DNA from: Lacinutrix mariniflava
GTDB lineage: Bacteria > Bacteroidota > Bacteroidia > Flavobacteriales > Flavobacteriaceae
Direction: 5' to 3'
NCBI RefSeq assembly: GCF_001418015.1
Contig: NZ_LIQG01000020.1
Span: 310,001 to 374,000, forward strand
Length of the DNA stretch: 64,000 bases
A program made the translations under genes and the position numbers. This document shows, piece after piece, positions 26,902-35,021 of the stretch (its first letter is position 1; each line of letters opens with the position of its first letter). The notes under the pieces are model-generated. The model searched no databases and was not told the DNA's origin. It was given only the letters and a program-made list of their open reading frames with translations.

Positions 26902-28653
26902 ATGTTTGAAAACTTAGAAAAATATTATGCCTTTTTAGAAAAGGACAACAGTCTGATTAGGAGTTATGGTATATCTAATAAGTTAAACTCTATTATAGAA
27001 AAAACTGAGGACGAGATTGAAAAAAAGATACTGTCATACGAGATGTTTTTCAATGATTTAAATTTTGAAAAAGGCAAATTAATTCCAAAACATTCAATAG
27101 GAGAAAAATCATATCCTGAATTGTCCTTATTTGACGACAACTTTGAGCACATAAAATCTAGAGCAACTTCGGAAGACATTTCAAATCCTCGAAACAAAGC
27201 TAAATACAATCACGTTATTTGGGTAAGCGCTGAGAAGCATATTGACTATGCAAAAAGAGCTATTGATAATTATTTTACATTTCTAAAAAATATAAGTTTA
27301 CCCAAAGATGACAATTTAACTAATCGAGGTTTCGCTTTAAACTATGAAAACTTATTCATTTTAAGTGAAACTATAAACTACAAAAAGAAAGAGATAATTG
27401 AATTTCTTATAAGTCATTTGCATAAAGATGAACTAAACGGATATCAAAAATATTCTATTATGAACTTTATCCTTTCAGAAGGAAAAAAAGTGATTAACAA
27501 ATATGTAGAAGATTTCTTTGACTATTCAAAATCCGTAATTGATAATACTTTGTATCCAGACTTTTCAAAAGAGTATTTAAACTTGTTAATTCGAATTTGC
27601 TCAAAACAAGGCGTTTCCGCTAAGGAATATCAGAATAAACTTGGTGACTTTCATATTATAGATTCTGAAAAACACAAAGAGAGTTTTGCTGTACATGATT
27701 ACTATATTAGAGCATTAAAACAATATCAAAAGGCAGGTAATAAAGAAAAAGTAGAGGAAGTAACTTTATTAATTGAAAAAGCTAAGGACAACCTCAATTT
27801 TAAATCTATTGAGTCTGAACATTCAAGTCCTGAATTACAAAAATGGTGGGATAATCTAAAAGCGTATACAACAGAACTTACAGATAAGGGAGAAAGCAAA
27901 GAAATTTATGAATATCTAATATTAGCTAAAATATTCCCAAAAGCAGATGTGCTTGACAAAAAAGTGAAATCTGTTACGATGGATTTAGTTAGCACTATGA
28001 ACTTTGATATTAATCGTAATGTTAGTAGTTCTGAAAATAATGGAATAAACGAATACAACATTCATATTCAAAATTTTTCCTTGCGTCACTTATGGTTAAT
28101 ATTCACTAAAGGTTTAAAAAATCAAAAGATTGGTTTTAAATCTTTGAAAGACTACTTTGAAAATCACACTTGGTATGGAGAAGATATTATCAGTACAAAT
28201 GCTGATGGAGTAAAAGAAACATTCAATTGGCTTGACCTTTTAATGCCTTCATTTGCGAGTTATTTTTCGCAATCAGAAATTGATTTAAAAGAAAATAAAA
28301 ATAGTGAAACTGGTTACATTTTATCAATTGACTCTTTAGTTTTAAAATTTGAAGGTGTTTTAAGGTCCTTTTCCAGAAATATTGGAGCGCAAACAATTGA
28401 TATTAAAGAAAATGGTACTCAGGAAAGAATTTCATTTGATAAGCTTATTGAAAATGACAAAATTAAAGACATAATACCAGAAAATGATATTGCTTTTTTT
28501 AAATTTATATTCACATCAGAAGGTATGAATTTGAGAAATAATATTGCTCATTGTTTTTACAAACCTAAAAATTATTCAGCTGCTGTGATGTGGTTATTAA
28601 CTTGTGCCTTTTTAAAACTTGGCAATTATAAATTTAATAAAATTGAGAAATAA
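26902..28653 (+). CDS. DUF4209-like protein with RNxxxH (HEPN-like) motif, cargo of module 2
   Basis: 583 residues from the ATG at 26902. A GTG at 26875 would add nine residues but lies inside the inverted-repeat element, so I prefer the ATG. The protein is soluble and mostly helical, with no signal. The C-terminal ~200 residues end in 'GMNLRNNIAHCF' followed by a hydrophobic helix 'AAVMWLLTCAFLKL', matching the end of DUF4209 as I know it. 'RNNIAH' (~545-550) fits RNxxxH, the catalytic signature of HEPN ribonucleases. The N-terminal ~300 residues are tandem helices. Location in an accessory module is compatible with a defence role. Family and activity are inferred. Confidence 0.7.
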   Translation: MFENLEKYYAFLEKDNSLIRSYGISNKLNSIIEKTEDEIEKKILSYEMFFNDLNFEKGKLIPKHSIGEKSYPELSLFDDNFEHIKSRATSEDISNPRNKAKYNHVIWVSAEKHIDYAKRAIDNYFTFLKNISLPKDDNLTNRGFALNYENLFILSETINYKKKEIIEFLISHLHKDELNGYQKYSIMNFILSEGKKVINKYVEDFFDYSKSVIDNTLYPDFSKEYLNLLIRICSKQGVSAKEYQNKLGDFHIIDSEKHKESFAVHDYYIRALKQYQKAGNKEKVEEVTLLIEKAKDNLNFKSIESEHSSPELQKWWDNLKAYTTELTDKGESKEIYEYLILAKIFPKADVLDKKVKSVTMDLVSTMNFDINRNVSSSENNGINEYNIHIQNFSLRHLWLIFTKGLKNQKIGFKSLKDYFENHTWYGEDIISTNADGVKETFNWLDLLMPSFASYFSQSEIDLKENKNSETGYILSIDSLVLKFEGVLRSFSRNIGAQTIDIKENGTQERISFDKLIENDKIKDIIPENDIAFFKFIFTSEGMNLRNNIAHCFYKPKNYSAAVMWLLTCAFLKLGNYKFNKIEK

Positions 28654-28658
28654 TACTA

Positions 28659-28671
28659 GGCACAACAATGT
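28659..28671. repeat. Right inverted-repeat element of module 2
   Basis: GGCACAACAATGT is, reverse-complemented, ACATTGTTGTGCC, which matches the left element ACATTGTGCC (26870-26879) apart from a 3-base insertion. It lies 5 bases after the cargo stop codon. Confidence 0.55.
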
Positions 28672-28872
28672 ATTTAAAGCATAGCTAATATAGGTTTGCC
28701 GAAAGATTTGTGTGTGTTTTCGAAGACCACCAAATTTTTAAATTTGGCTTTTGAGAAAATTAAGTAAAAAGAAATATTTAAAAATTCGGCTCGTGTATAA
28801 TCCAAAACGATAGTGTCTTTTTACACGCTATGTTTCATATACGTAACCATTAAACAAACCTCTCAAAAAAAA

Positions 28873-29514
28873 TTAATTCTTATCCTCTAAAAGCGGTACA
28901 AATCGAAACTCACCATACTCGGTTTTATCAAACTCCTTCACTCCTTTTCTAACAAAAAGCGTCATAGTTTGCACGTTTTCTCCAACAGGTATAACCAAAC
29001 GACCTCCAATTTCTAATTGCGCTAATAATGGTTTAGGCACAAAAGGAGCACCAGCAGTAACAATAATACTTTTAAAAGGCGCTTCTTCGACTAAACCTTT
29101 ATAACCATCGCCAAAAATAAATTTCTTAGCCCTAAAACCAAGTTTTGGTAAAAACTTACTCGTTTTCTTAAACAGCTCTTGTTGTCTTTCTATACTATAC
29201 ACTTTGGCTCCTAAATCGCATAAAACTGCCGTTTGATAACCACTTCCAGTACCAATTTCTAAAACCTTGTCTCCTCTAGTAATTTGCATTAGCTCGGTTT
29301 GAAAAGCAACAGTATACGGTTGCGAAATAGTTTGATCTGCAGCAATAGGAAACGCTTTATCTTGATAAGCATGGTCTAAAAATCCAGAATCCATAAACAA
29401 ATGACGTGGTATTTTACCAATAGCATTTAACACTGCCTTATCAGTAATGCCCTTGTTTATCAATATGCTAACGAGTTGTTGCCTTAAGCCTTTATGTTTA
29501 AAATTATCTTGCAA
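28873..29514 (-). CDS. pcm: Protein-L-isoaspartate O-methyltransferase
   Basis: A 213-residue SAM-dependent enzyme that repairs isoaspartyl residues in aged proteins. 'AFPIAADQTISQPYTVAFQTELM' and the SAM loop 'VLEIGTGSGYQTAVL' are signatures, with 'IIVTAGAPFVPKPLLAQL' later. The start is TTG at 29514. A dead copy of its 3' third lies 2.3 kb away at 26539-26709, separated by cargo genes. The intact gene is complete. Confidence 0.96.
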   Translation of the reverse strand: MQDNFKHKGLRQQLVSILINKGITDKAVLNAIGKIPRHLFMDSGFLDHAYQDKAFPIAADQTISQPYTVAFQTELMQITRGDKVLEIGTGSGYQTAVLCDLGAKVYSIERQQELFKKTSKFLPKLGFRAKKFIFGDGYKGLVEEAPFKSIIVTAGAPFVPKPLLAQLEIGGRLVIPVGENVQTMTLFVRKGVKEFDKTEYGEFRFVPLLEDKN

Positions 29515-29670
29515 AATTATGGAGAGTTTAGAATGCTAAAATTAATAAAGATATTTCGTTTTAAAAGTAAATAGCCAATTTAAATTTTATTGTCAATCTC
29601 AATTAAAATTTTAATCAAATTTGCGAAATTCGTAGCTAAATATCTTATTTTTGAACAAAACGTAAATAGA

Positions 29671-30630
29671 ATGATAAACGCTGGAGTTTTAGGTGCTGGA
29701 CACCTAGGGAAAATTCATTTAAGACTACTTAAACAGTCTGAAAAATATAACCTTATTGGTTTTTACGATTCTAGTGAAGAAAACGGTAAAAAAGTAGAAG
29801 CAGAATTTGGTTACAAATACTTTAACTCTATAGAAGCTTTAATAGACGCTGTAGATATGGTAGATATTGTAACACCAACATTATCTCATTATGATTGTGC
29901 TAGACAAGCGATTGCTAAAGGCAAGCATATTTTTATAGAAAAGCCTATTACAAATACCGTTGAAGAAGCCGAAACGTTAAGAACTTTAGTTGCCGAACAC
30001 GGTGTTAAAGGTCAAGTTGGGCATGTAGAGCGTTTTAATCCTGCATTTATAGCGATAAAACACCAATTGGATAGTCCAATGTTTATTGAAGCACACCGTT
30101 TGGCAGAATTTAATCCAAGAGGAACAGATGTTCCTGTGGTTTTAGATTTAATGATTCATGATATTGATGTTATTTTAAGTGTTGTGCAATCTAAAGTAAA
30201 AAGTGTCTCTGCAAGTGGCGTTTCAGTAATTAGTGATACTCCCGATATTGCAAATGCACGCATAGAATTCGTAAACGGTTGCGTTGCAAATTTAACAGCA
30301 AGTAGAATTTCTTTAAAGAATATGCGTAAAACGCGTTTCTTTCAAAAAGACGCTTACATTTCTGTAGACTTTTTAGAAAAGAAATGTGAAGTTGTAAAAA
30401 TGAAAGATGCTCCAGAAACTCCAGGAGATTTTGATATGATTCTTCAAAATGCTGAAGGTATAAAGAAGCAAATTTATTTCGATAATCCAGACGTTTCTAG
30501 TAACAACGCTATTTTAGACGAGTTAGAAAGCTTTGCTGAAGCTATAAACACCAACACAAAACCAATAGTTACATTACATGATGGTACTGAGGCTTTGCGT
30601 GTTGCAACCATGATTATTGATCAGTTTTAA
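29671..30630 (+). CDS. Gfo/Idh/MocA family oxidoreductase
   Basis: 319 residues from the ATG at 29671. I rejected the longer frame from 29590 because the Rossmann fold begins right after this ATG ('MINAGVLGAGHLGKIHL', NAD(P)-binding GxGxxG). 'IFIEKPITNTVEEAE' is the EKP motif with the catalytic Lys; 'VLDLMIHDIDVIL' is the later His-containing motif. It is typical of flavobacterial core Gfo/Idh proteins of unknown substrate (sugar or polyol type). Confidence 0.9.
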   Translation: MINAGVLGAGHLGKIHLRLLKQSEKYNLIGFYDSSEENGKKVEAEFGYKYFNSIEALIDAVDMVDIVTPTLSHYDCARQAIAKGKHIFIEKPITNTVEEAETLRTLVAEHGVKGQVGHVERFNPAFIAIKHQLDSPMFIEAHRLAEFNPRGTDVPVVLDLMIHDIDVILSVVQSKVKSVSASGVSVISDTPDIANARIEFVNGCVANLTASRISLKNMRKTRFFQKDAYISVDFLEKKCEVVKMKDAPETPGDFDMILQNAEGIKKQIYFDNPDVSSNNAILDELESFAEAINTNTKPIVTLHDGTEALRVATMIIDQF

Positions 30631-30648
30631 TTCCCATGAAAATGGGAA
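30631..30648 (+). terminator. Hairpin after the Gfo/Idh gene
   Basis: TTCCCAT-GAAA-ATGGGAA forms a 7-bp stem right after the stop codon. The following TCTTATAAAAC is only weakly T-rich, so termination efficiency is uncertain. Confidence 0.4.
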
Positions 30649-30739
30649 TCTTATAAAACAAATCGTTATTATTAAGAAACAAATACAGAAGTAATCTCTT
30701 CAAATTATAAAAAATCACATTTAGGTTATTAAACAAACA

Positions 30740-30776
30740 GATTGCCACGACTTAAAAAAGTCTAGCAATGACAAAA
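30740..30776. repeat. Short REP-like palindromic remnant
   Basis: AGATTGCCACGACTT...AAGTCTAGCAATGACA contains the same ends (GATTGCCACG, AATGACA) as the larger repeat at 31721-31817. Its centre is palindromic (GACTT-AAAA-AAGTC). It is probably an internally deleted copy. Confidence 0.6.
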
Positions 30777-30784
30777 AATTATTT

Positions 30785-31675
30785 ATGAAAAACGTAGCAG
30801 TAATTGGAGCAGGAACTATGGGAAATGGTATTGCTCATACCTTTGCACAATCAGGTTTTAAAGTACAATTAATAGATATAAGTGAAGATTCTCTAAAAAA
30901 AGGATTAGCAACTATTGCTAAAAATTTAGACAGAATGGTCGCTAAAGAAAGAATTACAGAAGCTAACAAAGCTGAAACTTTAGCCAACATTACTACCTAT
31001 ACTAGTGTTAACGAAGGTGTTAAAAACGCAAGTTTAGTTGTAGAAGCTGCAACAGAGAATTTAGATTTAAAATTAAAGATATTTAAGCAGTTAGACGAGG
31101 CTTGTGCTCAAGATACTATTCTAGCAACAAACACATCGTCTATCTCAATTACACAAATTGCGGCAGTAACTTCTCGCCCAGAAAAAGTAATTGGAATGCA
31201 TTTTATGAATCCTGTACCAATTATGAAATTGGTAGAGATTATACGTGGTTATAATACAAGCGACGAAGTAACCAATACCATTATGGATTTATCTAAAACA
31301 TTAGGTAAAACACCAACTGAGGTTAACGATTATCCAGGTTTTGTTGCCAACCGTATATTAATGCCAATGCTTAACGAATCTATAGAAACATTATATAATG
31401 GTGTTGCTGGAGTTGAGGAGATTGATACTGTTATGAAATTAGGAATGGCACACCCAATGGGTCCATTACAATTAGCAGATTTTATAGGTTTAGACGTTTG
31501 CTTATCTATATTAAACGTAATGCACGACGGCTTTAAAAACCCTAAATATGCACCTTGTCCTTTACTAGTAAATATGGTTCGTGCAGGAAAACTAGGTATT
31601 AAATCTGGTGAAGGTTTTTACGATTATTCTGAAAGCAGAAAGGCTGAAAAGGTTTCGAAGCAGTTTTTGAAATAA
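30785..31675 (+). CDS. 3-hydroxyacyl-CoA (3-hydroxybutyryl-CoA) dehydrogenase
   Basis: A 296-residue NAD-dependent enzyme of the Hbd/FadB type. 'VAVIGAGTMGNGIAHTFAQSGF' is the dinucleotide fold; 'TNTSSISITQIA' carries the Ser/Asn motif, 'GMHFMNPVPIMKLVEII' the catalytic His, and 'DYPGFVANRILMPMLNE' with 'GMAHPMGPLQLADFIGLD' the C-terminal domain. It oxidises 3-hydroxyacyl-CoA in fatty-acid or phenylacetate breakdown, or the reverse. Single gene between REP-like elements. Confidence 0.94.
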   Translation: MKNVAVIGAGTMGNGIAHTFAQSGFKVQLIDISEDSLKKGLATIAKNLDRMVAKERITEANKAETLANITTYTSVNEGVKNASLVVEAATENLDLKLKIFKQLDEACAQDTILATNTSSISITQIAAVTSRPEKVIGMHFMNPVPIMKLVEIIRGYNTSDEVTNTIMDLSKTLGKTPTEVNDYPGFVANRILMPMLNESIETLYNGVAGVEEIDTVMKLGMAHPMGPLQLADFIGLDVCLSILNVMHDGFKNPKYAPCPLLVNMVRAGKLGIKSGEGFYDYSESRKAEKVSKQFLK

Positions 31676-31720
31676 AAATTGTAGTCACAGTGTTCATTCA
31701 GAGCATCACTCGACAGTAAT

Positions 31721-31817
31721 TGTCATTGCGAAAAGTGACGAAGGAACGACGTGGCAATCTCATAAAAAGAGTTACTTACATTAAGAGATTGCCACGTCCT
31801 TTGTTCTCGTAATGACA
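31721..31817. repeat. REP-like long inverted repeat
   Basis: The left arm TGTCATTGCGAAAAGTGACG...GACGTGGCAATCTC (31721-31761) pairs with GAGATTGCCACGTCCTTTGTTC...GTAATGACAG (31784-31817). A 20-odd-base AT-rich centre separates them. Such GTCATTGCGA...GGCAATCTC palindromes recur in Bacteroidota genomes and resemble REP or MITE elements. A smaller relative lies at 30740-30776. Confidence 0.8.
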
Positions 31818-31839
31818 GTTATATTTTAAAAAAAAATTA

Positions 31840-32469
31840 ATGATTAAGTTTATTACTCTTTGTTTTCTATGTATAACCATTATTTCTTGTAAAGAAGAAG
31901 TTAAAACGAAACAAGTTGTAAAAAACACAACTCAGGTAATAAGTATAGCAAAAGACACTATTAAAAAAACAGACTACAAAATTCTTTTTAAAAACAATCC
32001 CGAATACGTTTCGAACGGTTTCGATTTCCCTGTTGGAAAACCAGATGCTAAAAACTATTACAACGCTCAAAAGTTTCAAGAAAACAACCATTTAGGAGAC
32101 GACTGGAATGGTGTTGGTGGTGGAAATTCAGATTTAGGAGATGCTATTTATGCTATTGGAAATGGTTATATAAGCGAAGTTAAAGATTATAGTGGTGGTT
32201 GGGGAAATGTACTTAGAATCGTTCATTTAAAAAACAATACACTTTACGAATCGCTTTACGCACATTGCGATACTATTTTAGTTTCAGAAAATCAGTTTGT
32301 AAAAAAAGGCGATAAAATTGCAACTATTGGTAATAATAGCGGTCAATATTGGGCACATCTTCATTTAGAAGTTAGAGATTCCGTAAATTTAGATATTGGT
32401 CCAGGTTACTCTAATGACATCTCTGGTTATTTAGATCCTACGCAATTTATAAAAAAGAATAGAAAATAA
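31840..32469 (+). CDS. M23 family metallopeptidase, lipoprotein
   Basis: A 209-residue lipoprotein ('CITIISCKEE', Cys 17) with a LytM-type M23 peptidase domain (~70-205). Zinc ligands are visible in 'NHLGDDWNG' (HxxxD) and 'WAHLHLEVRD' (HxH), with 'YAHCD' and 'VKKGDKIATIGNNSGQ' between. It should cut peptidoglycan peptide bridges in the periplasm. All ligands are present. Confidence 0.92.
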   Translation: MIKFITLCFLCITIISCKEEVKTKQVVKNTTQVISIAKDTIKKTDYKILFKNNPEYVSNGFDFPVGKPDAKNYYNAQKFQENNHLGDDWNGVGGGNSDLGDAIYAIGNGYISEVKDYSGGWGNVLRIVHLKNNTLYESLYAHCDTILVSENQFVKKGDKIATIGNNSGQYWAHLHLEVRDSVNLDIGPGYSNDISGYLDPTQFIKKNRK

Positions 32470-32503
32470 TTAAAACAGATTCCGGCTTTCGCAGGACGTA
32501 AAC

Positions 32504-33742
32504 ATGGCAAAAATAATTCCGTTTCAAGCAGTAAAACCAACGCGAGATAAAGTGAGCCTTGTGGCCTCTCGCTCGTACCAAAGTTACACGCAAGAAGAAC
32601 GCGAAGGACGCTTAAATTATAATCCGTTTTCTTTTTTACACATTGTAAATCCTGGTTATAAGTACGCTAAAGAAATTTCTGGTGAAGCCCGCTATCAACT
32701 AGTAAAGAACAGGTATTTAGAATTTAAAGAAGATGGTGTTTTTGTTAAAGATAAAAAGCCCTCTTTTTACATTTATAAAATTGTAGATCGCGACAAGCAA
32801 ACCTTTAATGGTATTGTTGCCGCTGCAAGTGTAGCAGATTACCAAAATGATATTATAAAAAAACACGAAGACACTATTGCTAGTCGTGAAACCGTTTTTA
32901 AAGACTACCTAAAAACTGTTGGATTTAATGCAGAACCTGTACTCCTAACCTACTCAGATAATGATGCTATTTCAAATATTTTAAAAGAAATACAACAACA
33001 GCGCGCAGAATTTGAATTTACAACAACCTATCGCGACACACATTATTTATGGCAAATAGACAACGAAGCACATATTAAAATTATTACTGAAGCTTTTGCA
33101 AAAATGGAAACGCTTTATATTGCCGACGGCCACCATCGCTCGTCGTCGTCAAACTTACTGTGTAACGCCTTAAAAGCTGAAAACAAAAACCATAAAGGTG
33201 ATGAAACTTATAATTACTTTATGAGTTTTTTAATTCCAGAATCTGAATTACAAATTCATGAGTTTAATAGACTTGTTAAAGATTTAAACGGATTAACTAA
33301 AGAAGAGTTTTTAATTGAATTGGACACCATTTATCGAATAGAAAACAGAGGTATTATGCCTTACAAACCATCGAAAGCGCATCATTTTAGTATGTATTTG
33401 GATGGCGAATTTTATTCTTTATATTTACGAAAAACCTACTATGAGTTTAAAACATCGTTAGACGAACTTGATGCTCAACTACTCTACCAAACTATTTTAA
33501 AACCGCTTTTAGGAATTAGTGATTTACGTAATGATAATCGAATAGATTACCTAAGCGGAAAAAAAGATATTATAAACCTTAAAAGCAAAATAGATAGCGG
33601 TGAATTTAAAGTTGGTTTTGGCATGGTTCCTGCCACAATAGAACAAATGAAACACATTGCAAACGATGGTCTTAAAATGCCACCAAAGAGTACTTATATT
33701 GAACCTAAACTGAGGAGTGGTGTAACTATTTATGAGTTTTAA
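32504..33742 (+). CDS. DUF1015 family protein
   Basis: A 412-residue cytoplasmic protein: 'IIPFQAVKPTRDKV' at the start and 'TLYIADGHHRSSSS' in the middle are hallmarks of DUF1015 (SerK-type ADP-dependent serine kinase relatives). The family includes a kinase making phosphoserine; whether this member does so cannot be read from the sequence. It is followed after 3 bases by a small lipoprotein gene. Confidence 0.9.
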   Translation: MAKIIPFQAVKPTRDKVSLVASRSYQSYTQEEREGRLNYNPFSFLHIVNPGYKYAKEISGEARYQLVKNRYLEFKEDGVFVKDKKPSFYIYKIVDRDKQTFNGIVAAASVADYQNDIIKKHEDTIASRETVFKDYLKTVGFNAEPVLLTYSDNDAISNILKEIQQQRAEFEFTTTYRDTHYLWQIDNEAHIKIITEAFAKMETLYIADGHHRSSSSNLLCNALKAENKNHKGDETYNYFMSFLIPESELQIHEFNRLVKDLNGLTKEEFLIELDTIYRIENRGIMPYKPSKAHHFSMYLDGEFYSLYLRKTYYEFKTSLDELDAQLLYQTILKPLLGISDLRNDNRIDYLSGKKDIINLKSKIDSGEFKVGFGMVPATIEQMKHIANDGLKMPPKSTYIEPKLRSGVTIYEF

Positions 33743-33745
33743 ATT

Positions 33746-34333
33746 ATGAGAGTTTTATTAGTTATAATTTTATTTTATTCATTACTTAGTTGTAAAGAGA
33801 AGGCTGAAAAAAAATTAGAAACTAAAAAAATTGACACTCTGCTTTATTCATATAAACACCATCATGGATTTATGAAACTCATCCTGTTTAGTGACAAAAA
33901 ATTCAAATTTATTAATCAAGTTCATCAAGAATTAGGGATTTCTGAGACTACAGGCACCTATATTCATGAAAATAACGTCCTAAATTTACAACCTCTTCTA
34001 TGTAAAGAATGTGAATTTAATGAAGTAAACGAAATTTATAAATTAGTATGTGATACAATAGAATTTTCTTGCCTTAAATTACAAGTTAAAACTAATTATT
34101 TCACATTTAATTGGAAAAACAATGACTATCTTTTATCGGAAGAATCTGATCAGATTCAAGAAGTTGGTAAAAATCAAAATGATTTTAATCGATTTATTAA
34201 TAATTATAATGAAGGATATGAACCAACAGATCATGGTCGCTATTTAATCTCTAAAACAAATAAAATAATAAATAAGGAATTACCAATTGATTCCTTTCCA
34301 GAAAAATACAGAAATTTATTTCTAACAAAATGA
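33746..34333 (+). CDS. Small lipoprotein of unknown function
   Basis: A 195-residue lipoprotein ('LFYSLLSCKEK', Cys 16). The mature part is Asn/Lys-rich, contains a CxxC pair ('LLCKECEF') and a later 'FSCLKLQV', and has no recognised domain. It overlaps the YggS gene by 4 bases (ATGA) and follows the DUF1015 gene by 3 bases, so the three are an operon. Its insertion between two core genes may be lineage-specific. Confidence 0.65.
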   Translation: MRVLLVIILFYSLLSCKEKAEKKLETKKIDTLLYSYKHHHGFMKLILFSDKKFKFINQVHQELGISETTGTYIHENNVLNLQPLLCKECEFNEVNEIYKLVCDTIEFSCLKLQVKTNYFTFNWKNNDYLLSEESDQIQEVGKNQNDFNRFINNYNEGYEPTDHGRYLISKTNKIINKELPIDSFPEKYRNLFLTK

Positions 34334-34998
34334 CTATAAAACAAAACCTAAACGCAATAAAACAAACACTTCCAGAACACGTAACATTAGTTGCTGTTTC
34401 TAAAACGAAACCGGTTAGCGATTTAATGGAAGCCTACACTACTGGACAACGCATTTTTGGAGAAAATAAAATCCAAGAAATGGCAGACAAGTATGAAGAA
34501 ATGCCTAAAGACATCACGTGGCACATGATTGGACATGTACAACGCAACAAGGTAAAATACATGGCTCCTTTTGTAAGTTTAATTCATGGAGTGGAGAGTT
34601 TTAAGCTCCTTAAAGAAATTAACAAACAAGCTTTAAAACATGACAGAGTTATTGACTGTTTGCTTCAAATTAAAATAGCAGATGAGGATTCTAAATTTGG
34701 AATGACACCAAAGGAAGCTTCAGATATATTACAATCGGAGGATTTTTCAGCATTAAAAAATATTAAAATTAATGGTGTTATGGGAATGGCCACTTTTACA
34801 GAAAACACCAATCAAATTGAAAAAGAATTCAAGTTTTTAAAATCTACTTTCGAGGATTTAAAAGGACTGAATACTCAAAACTGCCAATTGCATACTATAT
34901 CGATGGGAATGAGTGGCGATTACAAACTAGCAATTGACTGTGGTAGTACAATGGTTCGCGTTGGAAGTAGTATCTTTGGTAGCAGAAATTATAACTAG
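34330..34998 (+). CDS. YggS family pyridoxal phosphate homeostasis protein
   Basis: A 222-residue PLP-binding protein of the alanine-racemase-like fold. 'LVAVSKTKPVSDLMEAY' holds the PLP Lys, with 'FGENKIQEMADKYE', 'WHMIGHVQRNKVKYM' and 'LHTISMGMSGDYKLAI' as family motifs. It buffers PLP and affects amino-acid balance. Length is standard. Confidence 0.95.
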   Translation: MTIKQNLNAIKQTLPEHVTLVAVSKTKPVSDLMEAYTTGQRIFGENKIQEMADKYEEMPKDITWHMIGHVQRNKVKYMAPFVSLIHGVESFKLLKEINKQALKHDRVIDCLLQIKIADEDSKFGMTPKEASDILQSEDFSALKNIKINGVMGMATFTENTNQIEKEFKFLKSTFEDLKGLNTQNCQLHTISMGMSGDYKLAIDCGSTMVRVGSSIFGSRNYN

Positions 34999-35021
34999 TC
35001 GTTTAATAAAAAGAATACACT

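Larger units (their letters stand above)
25893..28871. mobile_element. Accessory region of two cargo modules inserted at the pcm 3' end
   Basis: The region repeats one plan twice: leader repeat (25893-25975; 26772-26882), an inverted-repeat-bounded cargo ORF (25996-26451; 26902-28653), and a pcm 3' end (remnant 26539-26709; intact pcm from 28873). The ~100 bases around the pcm stop codon are nearly identical in the two copies, including the 3' flank TAAACAAACC. No integrase or transposase is present, so the mechanism (segmental duplication with cargo exchange, or cassette insertion) is inferred only. Confidence 0.5.

Noticed and set aside
25963-28671. True integron cassette array
   Set aside because: Only one boundary fits RYYYAAC, no GTTRRRY partner and no integron integrase were seen; kept only as a hypothesis.
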